Of a stretch of DNA of 64,000 bases, positions 47,866 to 58,510 are shown piece after piece (position 1 is the first letter of the stretch; each line of letters starts with the position of its first letter). Source of the DNA: Acanthochlamys bracteata. Taxonomy: Eukaryota; Streptophyta; Magnoliopsida; Pandanales; Velloziaceae. The translations under genes were made by a program, and so were the position numbers. The stretch is from positions 5,558,461-5,622,460 of the forward strand of contig CM034139.1 of NCBI GenBank assembly GCA_019914995.1, read 5' to 3'. A model generated the notes under the pieces. That model was not told the DNA's origin, did not search any database, and was given only the letters and a program-made list of their open reading frames with translations.

Positions 47866-50800
47866 CTACACATTGGATTCACCATTGTTTCGCTCGTGTT
47901 TGTTGCTTGATTCTTGGAGACAGAAACGGCAACCTGTGATTGCATCGTTGACAGAGACGAATACCCAGTCTGCTCCTATTGAGTCAATACAGTTCGAGGA
48001 AATCAACTTGTCTATAACCTCCAATCTAGGGTTTGTCAGTGCCACCTGCAATGGATTAGATAAGAAAACGTGTGAAGTGCCAATTGATGTACAAATGACA
48101 TTATCGTTCTCTTGACTTAGTAGGCAGCTTACCTTGATCCCCTTTTTGTCGAGTTCCTTGTGCACTTCTTTTATGATAGAAGTGCCCATACTGTCAATTG
48201 AGGTAACTCCTGTGATGCGGAATTTTCATGAAGTTAGAAACATGGACAAATCTGTATGTGAGTTTTTGAAATAATTGCGTGGAGTTTCAATGAATATCAT
48301 CTCCAAATCGAAACAGGATGAAGAGCTCATGTTGAATATATATGCTTACCTCCCATCTCAAGTATCACATAATGAAGATCATCCCCGTTTTTCTTCACTA
48401 TGCTCTCTTCATCTTCCACCCATCTAAAAATCCTACAGTAAAACCAAGATCAGATATCTAACGTGTACCCAGGAAAAAGGGACGGTAAGGAAAATTCAGT
48501 AGACGAGAAGATCACAGACAGACATGTAATTTCGTTGGAGAAAGCAAAATTATGGTAACTACTTTACCTGTCTCTGAGATAACTAGCATTTGCAAAATAT
48601 ATCGGGGATCCTAGTTGTAGAATCAGAATTCCAGGAATAGGAGAGGCACCCGGGTACTGTTCCATATCGCGGTAGTTTTCAGATCCCCCTAAATTTCCTA
48701 ACTTGCAGGTAGTAGGTCTGGCAATATATAGCAGAGCTCTTAGAATCGACAGGCCTACCTGAGAAAAAAGAAATTTAACTTGAACAATTTTTAGGAGCAC
48801 ACTTTGAACCAAGCACGTCATATAAACCATAAGAAACAAGTTTTAAGGAAAGGATGCTCACACTAAGCCAAAAGTCTTATCGTTCTCTAACTTTTAATTT
48901 CCTATAATTACGTCTCACCAAACATACTTGATACATCGCGCATTTATTTCCTACGTTTTCTCAGTTTTAGTACACTCGTGTGAAATGGAATAAAGTATTG
49001 ACTACATCTGCAGTAGAGAAAATATAACTAAGAAGGTGAAGATTCATACTGATGTCATGAGTCCAACAACCATGCTGAAGAATACAACACCAAGGAAAGC
49101 TGCCATGCAAATGCAGAAGTCGAACTTGTCCACCTTGTAAAGTTGGCAGAAGTTTTCAAACTCAATAAGACCAATCATCGCCACTATAATAATCGTTGAG
49201 AGAGCCACAAGAGGAGTGTACTTAAAGAGAGGAGCCAGGAACAACAGAACCAACATGATGCAAATAGCCATGACCACGTTTGACATTGCTGTCCTAGAAC
49301 CAGCATGGAAGTTAACGGCTGATTTGGAAAATGGCCCTGAAATCAGAAGCTTCTGTTAGGAAAAACTCCAAAGGTATCAACAGGTCCTGTTCAGTTTTTG
49401 CCCAGACTGCCAGACATATTTAGATAATTTTAGTTGGAAGGTAAATGTCTATTGCCATCAATCTCTATAGCAGCATCATCCACATCAGTCGCACAATATG
49501 AAAGGGAAAGCTTAACCTGTTGTCATATAGCATGAGAAGAGAGACCCAACAATATTCATTATTCCAAACGCTAGCATCTCCTTGTTTCCGTCAGTTTGGT
49601 CATTCTTCAGCAATGCAAGACTTCTGCCAATTGCTATCCCTTCCTGATTAGTATAAGATTTTGTGAAGAATTTCAGTCTCATGGCTTTCTTGTAAGTTGT
49701 AAGTACCAGAAACAGATTTCTCATGATGACTTACTGCTAGAGCAAGAAAACCAGAAATTAATCCTGCTTTAATAGTTGTCTGGAGATACTGAGATTCAAA
49801 ATTTAAATCCCCTATCGAGATTGGATTAAGCCCCTTCTTCAGCGGACCCACCTGCATCACGGTATACATCTCAACAGTGTGAACATCTCACAAGCAGTAA
49901 TGTAAGAAACTTTCATATTCCAATCCTCTAGTGTGCATTAATTTCTAAAGAAACCTCACACTCTGCCGCTCTAATATTCTCATGGTTTCTGTAACTAACC
50001 AAATTGCTGCCAATATCTAGAGTTGCGCAGATACAGACTTCAACGAGGAACCAAGCAAAAATGAAGAGGTACTTACAATTGGAATTCCATGATCTTCTCC
50101 ATGCACAAGATAGGCGAATACACATCCCAACACAACCACCAGCAAAGGAGAGACGGCTGACACCCAAAACAACCTTGGAGCTTTCTCCTTCTGCATTAAT
50201 TTTAAGGTTCCAAATTTCAAATAGAATTATGATTTACATTTTAAAAACTAAAGTTTAAAGCCTATGCTTTAAACTTTCAAATAAAGTTTAAAGCATAGGC
50301 TTTCCGCTATCCACTTACCACACGTCGAGTAATGAGTAAAAAGCAAAGGAAGCATATTCCTAGAACGGCGCTTTCCCATCTCCACTGAAATAATCAGAAC
50401 GTTAAAGTTTTAGATAACTGTCAAATGAGAGCAATTATTCATGCTACTTGAAAATCTCTGGCTGTTTGAAGTCTCTCGAGGGCTTTTGGTATGCTAGCTC
50501 AAAAAATAGCTTTTAGATTAAATTCTAATGTCACTTGAACATTTTGTTGTGAGTGATACTGTCAAATATCTAACTGTGAAACTCATTCAACGGTAATTGA
50601 AATCATAAATTCAGCTGCTATGAATTTCATAAAGTTTCATGGAGTTTCCTGATGAAAAGCAAAGCGCCATGCAGTTACCTCGTGCCTGTATTTGAAGATG
50701 GCATGCATCACCGAGATTAAATCGGTCTTTGTGGTGAAGTGAGTCATTCCAAGCATGCCCTTCAACTGTTGCAGCATTATAAGGATTGCAGTACCCGCCA

Positions 50801-52727
50801 TAAATCCAGTGATGGTAGACCGAGATAAGAAGTCGACTAGTATGCCAAGCCTACAATTAAGAAAAAAATTTTAAACGTAATGAACTTGAACTTAAGCATA
50901 ATCAAGCTACTCAAAATCATAGGGATAAGAAGTGCAGTTCAATTGGTTTGTGCTTTCACCTGAAGAATCCCAGAGCTAGTTCAAAAATGCCCGTAAAGAA
51001 TGCTGAAGTGAAGAAAAGATGAATGTACAGTTCCGTATTCTCAGTTGGTGATACAGCACTTCCAATGACAGAAGCCAGTAGCAGTGACCCGGCTGCCACC
51101 GTTCCCACCGCTAAGTGTTTTGAGCTACCAAAGATTGGGTAGATCAATGCTGGCACAAAACTGGAGTCTGCAGACCAAACCAGTGAAGCAAAAATTAATA
51201 TATCAGTAGGCAAGTATGACATTTTCACAAATACAACACAACTGTTTAATTAGTACCAACAACTTATTATTACTGCCAGAAAAATGCACGTGTAGTTAAC
51301 GTGGAAGTGATTTTGAAGGACCATGTAAAACAGAGATTGGACAAATTGCTGATGTAATCAAAGCTGCCTTCTTATACTAGATTAAAGTAAAATTTACTTC
51401 AATCTTCATTAGCATATCACTTTCAGTCGCTCAAAACCATTTAATACTCCTGCAAATTGTAGATGTCCAATTGTCCATCACCAATCACTTAACATACCCT
51501 CCTAACACTAGCACAGCAATGAGTTGCAGAGCATTGAAGGTTGTCATCAACCACAGATACAAAGTTTAACTGCTTCACCATATGATTTTTTTTTATTTTT
51601 TTAAACTTTCAAAAAACAATCATCAAACCAAGAGTTAGAAAAACTATTTAAAGAAAAACCTAAACTGTAAGACAATTTTCCTGCAGAGAAAAAAAGTAAG
51701 TATGAAACAGAAGTCAAAAGCGTCACCATTATACTGGTTTGGTAAGAACTGTTGCTTACTTTCAAATACTTTTCTCCAATCACAGTACTACTGAAAGCTG
51801 TTTTGTTCTTTCCAGAAACAAACAGGAGGCTGTTTGAATCTGCGTTTGAAAAAATATTTATCAATTTTTTTAATTTTTTTAATTTTATATTTTTTAATAA
51901 ATATTTTTAAAATATATAAAAAATTTATTTAAAAATTTAAAAAATGTACAGAATGAAATCTTTTTATTACATATTTTTATTATTTTTTTAAAAATAAAAA
52001 AAATAAAATTTATTTTTTAAAAAAACTTCATTTCATAAGCAATCCTAAAAAACACGAGTAACAATGACAAAACCAAAATCCAACAACAGTAACAAAACAA
52101 GATAAGGGTGAACCAAGAAGGCAAGACCAAACAAATCAGCCGGTCTTAAACTACAAGTTAAAAAGACCAAACAACAACAACAATGCTAAATTTTCTTACA
52201 TCTCTGTTCCGATTAAACCAATTTTTTCACATAATCATCAAATCTTGATAGATCTTTCACACTTTCCGCAAAATTTTTCACCCAAAAATAATTCTTTTGC
52301 AACACTTCTCAGAAAATTTTCAAAATCACTTCTTTAGATTTGGAAAAACATGTAGAAAAACTTGTCCAACCGCAAACCAAATCGAATGGAGATGAATCAA
52401 CTCACAAAGGCCGTAGATAGGAGGGAGTCCGGCGAGCCGAGCATAGCTAATACCTTGCGGTATAGCAAGACTAGCAATGGTAATACCAGCAAGCACATCA
52501 TACCGTAAATCCAACAACGAATACTTCGGTGCCCATTCAATAATTGGCAGGAAATACTTCAAGACAACAACCGTTTTAGCACCCGGTGACAAACCGGCGA
52601 TGCCTCTAAACGGGTCGTCAGGGAACAACGTGTCCTTCAGTTTTGACTTCAGTGCAGCGCTCGTGCTCCGCCGTCTAGACAAGTCTACGCCAGCGGTAAC
52701 ACGGCGGTGTTGCTGTTCTCCGTCCAT
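47866..52727 (-). CDS. SULTR3: Sulfate transporter, group 3 (SULTR3, nearest SULTR3;5 by eye)
   Basis: An SLC26/SulP anion:proton symporter; plant group 3 members sit in plastid or plasma membranes and move sulfate or, in some cases, phosphate. Minus-strand exons: 52406-52727, 50960-51167, 50679-50850, 50319-50384, 50077-50190, 49735-49851, 49517-49643, 49050-49336, 48568-48758, 48350-48432, 48133-48209 and 47866-48045, in phase, giving 647 residues (family about 650). Signature blocks are LAGITIASLAIPQGISYARL, PPIYGLYSSFVPALIY, STITGFMAGTAILI, EGIAIGRSLAL and SAVNFHAGSRT. The membrane part ends near residue 475; the C-terminal STAS domain (about 500-640) includes PIYFANASYLRDRI and MGGVTSIDSMGTS. 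Intron 1 (51168-52405) hosts a family A repeat. The intron at 50191-50318 carries nested hairpins. Subgroup 3;5 is my best guess only. Confidence 0.95.
50250..50303 (-). repeat. Nested inverted repeats in a sulfate transporter intron
   Basis: 50257-50277 is an exact 21-base reverse complement of 50283-50303, with a 5-base loop. The left arm is itself part of a second exact inverted repeat, 50250-50261 with 50266-50277, loop CTAT. The element begins about 15 bases into the 128-bp intron on the transcribed strand. The two hairpins share 50266-50277 and cannot form together. Confidence 0.9.
51842..52056 (-). repeat. AT-rich repeat family A (MITE-like), copy 3, inside SULTR3 intron 1
   Basis: Read on the minus strand it begins GGATTGCTTATGAAATGAAG and ends AAACGCAGATTCAAAC, and lines up with 46839-47081 along its length, including ATATGTAATAAAAAGAT and TTTTTAAATAAATTTTTTA. 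It is in the same transcriptional sense as the host gene. Confidence 0.65.
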
Positions 52728-52840
52728 GGTTACTAGAAGAATGAACTACGATGAAGTAGAGAACGTTATCAATCATGGAAGGTTGGGGTAGTTGTTATAT
52801 AGTAAACATGGGTGACTCATAACGGACACGTGGCGGTTTT
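52728..52840 (-). promoter_or_regulatory. Sulfate transporter promoter: TATA box and G-box/ABRE
   Basis: On the minus strand, TATATAAC at about 52793-52800 lies some 67 bp upstream of the start codon. GCCACGTGT at 52826-52834 is a G-box with ABRE-like flanks. TGACTCA at 52813-52819 is a GCN4-type bZIP site. Function is inferred. Confidence 0.55.
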
Positions 52841-53582
52841 AAGGTAATTAATTAATGTTTGATAAAGTTACATTCTTTTCGGCTTTAGAGATCAATTTGA
52901 AAATTTTTAAACGAGAAAAAAAAAAATTATGTAATAAAAAAGTTTTAGGTATAATTCAACTCATATTTTTAAATTTTTTAAAATATTTTTTAAATACTTT
53001 ATGTTTTTAATAAATAAAAATCTACGAAGGAGATTAAACAATATTTATATTAATACCACACGCTGCGGAACGGACAGTTTAAAAATAAAAAATATATAAA
53101 TATAAGATTTTTCTACTTTTTAAATTTTTATTTTGATAAATAAATTATATTATTTTCATTTAAATAATTAATAAAAATAAATAATAAAGAAATGTTACTA
53201 TGTATAAATTTTCTACTTTTAAATTTTTAAATAAATTTTTATAAATTATTATAAAATTTATTAAAAATATAAAATAAAATATTAATAAAGAGTTTTTAAG
53301 AATAAAATGCCAATTAGCTTTTCATAGTTGGGTATAAAATATACGATCCATGAAAGAATAGGGGATAACTAAGTACATTCTGTTGCAATGGTTGCCGATT
53401 TTATTGCTTAACGAGGGAAACAAAACAAGAAAAAAGATAGCAAACGTAATGAAGTATAAAAGATTTTATACGTATATGATAATGATGGACTTTTCCATTT
53501 ACGTTAACTCTAATCTGAGATAAAAGAATAGATATAGGTGTGGACAAGTTTCAAAGTTTCTACCTTTACGAAAATACAAATA

Positions 53583-53798
53583 GAGTTTGGCTTTACTTTT
53601 ATATTTAATTTTTTATTTAGTATTTTATTAATAACAATTATTTTATTTTATTTAAAAATAATATTATTTCAGACAAATCAGATAACGTCTTTTTCTCCAT
53701 ATATTTAAAAATATTTTTAAAATTATTAAAAATATATTAAAAAGTATAAATTTAAAATTTTAGAAATTAATTTTTTGATTTAGAATGCCAAACGCTCC
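53583..53798 (+). repeat. AT-rich repeat family A (MITE-like), copy 4
   Basis: It begins GAGTTTGGCTTTA and ends GAATGCCAAACGCTC; the inverted right end GAGCGTTTGGCATTC matches the left end apart from two inserted bases and one substitution. This is the clearest terminal inverted repeat of the family in the window. Confidence 0.65.
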
Positions 53799-55099
53799 GC
53801 AATTAAGACATAATATTGGAACATTATGGATACGGCTGAGTTGAATATTCTATTGAATCTGATTTATAATCACATAAAATAAAAAAATTAATTTAACAGT
53901 GGATTCTATTAAATTAGAATAAAATTTTATTTTGTTATTATTATTGTATGGACAAGTCTGCAGTGATTGCGAACGGAACCAAAACTCACCAACAGAAGGG
54001 AAGAGAGTTTAGTTGGGACTTATGGGACTGATGAGGGGTGTATGTAGGTAAGGGAAAAAAATGCCATGGCACCCTCTTCTAAACTTTTCCAGCTTGTTTT
54101 GGATGAAGATGCTTTCATATATTGCTTGACCTCGGTTGGTAAATTTTAAGATCGTTTGAGATTATTAAAAATGTCCAATTCTTACAAATAATAAATTTAT
54201 TATTTAAACAAAAAAATATTATTATATATAATAATTTTGTAATATATAATTCGTTTATATTTTAAAAAAAATTAAAATACTGTACATAATAATTTGACGT
54301 CACAATTCATAATGTTATGCTAGTTGATTTTGTTGTTTTTTTATTGTCATGATTTTAAAACATACTTCTGTTCATAAATATTATAATTATAAGTCGACAT
54401 CGATAATGATTTCAAGCATAATAAAGTGATCTGGGTGATCACAGAGTTTTATAATCTAGAAATCATAAGATGCTAAGAAATTTTAAATTAAATTAAGAGA
54501 AAAACTAGGAAACCCATGATGTTAGGAAAGATGGAAAAATAATAATGGCATTCCCTTTCAGGAAGGGGAGGAAAACAGTTTTATCCGACTCTGTTAATGC
54601 TCTAGAAGGTTTTCTTTCAATGCAGCGATCGAGCAACGACGTATTGGATCAGGCTACTCCGTAAGAGTAGAATCTAGACTAGAAATGTGGACCAAATTAG
54701 GGCATATTTGTGGAAGCTTTTTTTTTAAAATTTTATTTAAAATATTTTATAAAATTTTTAATAATTTAAAAATATAAAAGAATTTTTTGTTGTAAATATT
54801 TTTTATTTAAAAAAAAATAAAACTCATTTTAAAAAATTCTAAAATATTATTTTTTTTAAATACTTTTTATCAATAATTACTCTCAAACATTTCAAAAAAA
54901 CATAATGTTATACTACGGTTGTTTTTATTTAGGACGAGTTTATCAATTCTTTAAATTAAAATTTTTCATATTTATTTTTAATATAAAAAATAAATGTTTT
55001 TATAAAAAATTTAAATTTATTTTTAAAACATACTATTAATATAAAATATATTAATAGTAAGCACACTCTTATCCCCATACTTTTTACCTGTATACAGTG

Positions 55100-55372
55100 T
55101 CAATTATTTTGCTAAAATAACTTATTGTTTCCAAAATATGTTTTCATAAGTTAGTATTTTTTGAAATATAATTTTTTAAACAAAAAATTAAAATTTAGCT
55201 ATATATTTTAACTAAAATAATAATAAATATGCAATAAAAAAATTTTATTATGTAAATTTTTTTTATATTGTTTAAATTTTTAAATAAATTTTTAGAAAAT
55301 TTAAATAATATATTAAATAATATAAATTTAAAATTTTAAAAATCACTTTTCTAAAACTGAATATCAAACCCA
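55100..55372 (+). repeat. AT-rich repeat, probable family A copy 5
   Basis: Internal blocks AATAATAATAAATATGCAAT and TTTTTAAATAAATTTTTAG are in the family order. The right end reads AATATCAAACCC, a degraded version of the family end. Confidence 0.45.
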
Positions 55373-56250
55373 TTTGTTAGAATATCAAACTGAATATAAA
55401 TAAGTGATATTTTATTGAAAGAGTGATTCGGAATAGGGTTCAATATTCTACACATTTATAATATTTTGAAGCTTAAAGAAATATTTTGAAAGTGAAAACT
55501 TTTACAAAATATTATGTAAAAAATTTTTAAATCAAATAGTTTCGACCATGTGATCAAATTAATACCGTCTATAGAGTAGGTGAAATGGACTATAAATTAG
55601 AGAGCAAGGCAATCACTTGTATCTAGTAAAATTTTGTAATCAAACTAAGTGTTGTAATAAATAATTATTTTTTATTTCTTTTCAAATGTAGTTTAAAATT
55701 TCTTTTCTCTCAAATTTATGCAAATTTATATAGCTATTTTTAATAATTTATTTAGAGAAAAATACTTACCTACAAAATGTGAGTTAATGCATCAGAAAAC
55801 AAAATAAAATTTTAAATTCGTAACAATAATAATCAGAAAATTGGATTTATACAACTTCGCCCCTAGGTTATTAGCTTGAGTTTTTATATCAGTTGACATT
55901 TTTTACCCACATGTTATATGACGTGTTTGACGTCATTCGTATTCGTTACCCAAAAACCATGCCTAGCTTAATCATTTATTTGTAGACGACACTTCAAAAA
56001 ATACCTATATAGAATTCGTTTTTAGAAATTTTTGTTCTCCGAATCCATTCATTACTAATTCTTTAAGCAAAGTTCCCTTTCTTGCGATTGACCAGTGACA
56101 TTTGTAATCTTGTATGATTCAGGCTAATAAACACAACCAAGTTGTGGGTCATCTGCTTCTTGTCGTTGCCAAGTACGCCTTTGTTGTTCGGCCAAATTTG
56201 TGCACTTAGTTTGAAAGTAACATTGTTCAGTGATCGATGTTTTTTAAAGC

Positions 56251-56512
56251 GTATTTTAAGTATTCGTAACTGAATTTTATAAAAATAAAAAATAAAAAAT
56301 AAAATAAAAATAAAGTTTAATATTTGTGTTTTAATAGATTTTTAAAATGTGTTAAAAATTAAAAAATATAATTGTATTGAAATTTGTACAAATAAAAAAA
56401 TTAAAATTAAAATTCCGTATATAAAAATAAAATTTTGAATTTTTTTTATAATTAAAATATATAAATTATTTGAAATTTAAAATTTGACGAAAGAAAATAC
56501 AATGAAACATGT
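56251..56512 (+). repeat. AT-rich repeat family B, copy 2
   Basis: It aligns with 33500-33785 from ATTCGTAACT through GAAATTTAAAATTT, with small gaps; it ends near ATGAAACATG, similar to GAAACACAT in copy 1. Confidence 0.6.
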
Positions 56513-58510
56513 TTTTCATATTTTTCGGAAACTGGTGAACTCTTTTGCTCTGTTTGTTATTCAATGATTTAGGCACTCATGAGTGACACGCAAAGATTTA
56601 TTGGTCATGACATATGATTGCCAAGTTTCGTGTGACCAATCTAATCATGTAAAATTCTTCCGTCAAAATTTTGAATACAAGTTTATTGTTTGAATTTCAG
56701 TTTACACCAAACTCATCTCTATTTTATTTTTTTGTTAAACTCAATTTTACTAAACTTAATTTAGCAAAATCTTTGTTATAAATTAAAATACACAAATACT
56801 GAAATAGAAAGAAAGTACTAATTCACACCAATTACCTTTCAGCATTACGTTATTTATTTTATTTTTATTTTTCCGATTTCTCTCCCGTTAGTGATTTTTC
56901 AAATTTTCAATCCTCCTTTTCTACAAAGAACACTTAAAAGACAAACAGAATCTTCAGAACCTAAATTCCTCGAATTTATGTAGGTCTATTCATGGCAAAA
57001 ATCATACATCACAGTAGAACTGTATATGTTCTAATAATCAATCAAATCTCATATGTATCATGATTTACGGGTTTAAATAAACAAAATGTTTTTATAAGCT
57101 ATCATAAATCAAAATCCATTATAAAGAGGCACATCTTTGTCGTGTTCCTGATTAAGAAAAAATCGAAATCAGATGCAAGAGATGATATAAATGCAAGAGC
57201 ACATATGCACCAGATATTCATAACAGATCAATCACAATAAACTAAACCCCTTTTATTTCTAAAAGAACAATATATAACTTGCATTTCTTGGCTTCTTCAA
57301 TTATGTTCTTGCAATTTTTCATTTGCAAGGTGAGAAAAAAATGAAGATAAGCGAAGAGTCCGGTTCAGAATATTAAAAGAAGAAGCAAATCCGATAAAGC
57401 AGATAGCAGCCATTTTCTCACCGCCAAATAACTAAAAGACGACTTTGCATAATTCAAAAGGAAACCAAAAAGATGGAGTTGAAAATAACACCCATCACTG
57501 CAAAACTTTTTCGACTATAATTGAGATCAGTAGCCTTGCATGGATATACCTCCCTCAGTTACACATATTCGTTGTCCCACCCAGACGTAGAAAAATTGCA
57601 CAAAAGTATCTGGAGCACAAGGACATCACAGCGAATAATTGAACTGAAATGAAAAAAAAAAATCCATATCATTAATCTTACTAAAGATTAGAATAATATA
57701 TGTCAGTGGCAAAGAAAAACGTCTACCCTAAGGGGAACACCACCATTAACAAATTCTAAAAGCAAGTGCAGGTGATGTCAAAATAGCATGCTGTGATAAT
57801 TTCAAGATGACTCATTAAGGAGATACTACCACCTTCCCTCAGTTTTTCAACATATATGATACGTAGCCACATAGCCGCCTGTGAACTACATGAAGCTACA
57901 CTAGTGTAAACTCCATAAGGATATAAAAGCTCCTTCATGTTCAGACGAACAACAGCAAACTTTGAATAATTCAATGAATGCCCTGATCGGTGGCTATTGA
58001 TAAAGTGGTGTGAGTGTAGATGTAGCAATTAATGCCAAATTCATCCCTAAAGCTCTTCAGAGTTGCATGTCGCAAATAGAATTTTGAACAAAGAATATTT
58101 TCTCTTTTCATCACAAATTCATGCACCTCTATTACAAATGGTCCCAAGAAAGATTTTCAAGCCTCTAATTTATGATTGAGATGGAGATGCTGCACAATTT
58201 AGAAAATGACATGGCTAAGAGCCAAGGAGTTATCATGCAAATGTATCAGTTTCAGAGGCTGGGGAAGAATAACAACAAGAGCATGCATGTGGAACTTCCA
58301 TGGGGTCGAAACAAATTCTTTAGCAAATTAGTTTCAACAACACTCCCATGTATCTTCATTTGAAGAATCACTACTTTTCATGCTCCAAAAGATCAATTCT
58401 GACGTATATTTTTCTGAAATTACATCCACTTCATAAAGAATACAACACTAACTGACCACTTGTATATCGGCACTAATCTTCCTCCACATTCTTCCGCCAC
58501 GTTCTATGGT

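Larger units (their letters stand above)
52841..58510. other. About 5.7 kb AT-rich spacer
   Basis: No gene recognised. Up to about 56.9 kb it is a series of AT-only blocks, with family A copies (53583-53798, about 55100-55372, and weaker traces at 53200-53290 and 54705-54900) and family B copy 2 (56251-56512). From about 57.1 kb the composition becomes more normal. ORFs at 57756-58028 and 58172-58363 have no family features, and this part may be the 3' UTR or downstream region of SYS1. Confidence 0.45.
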
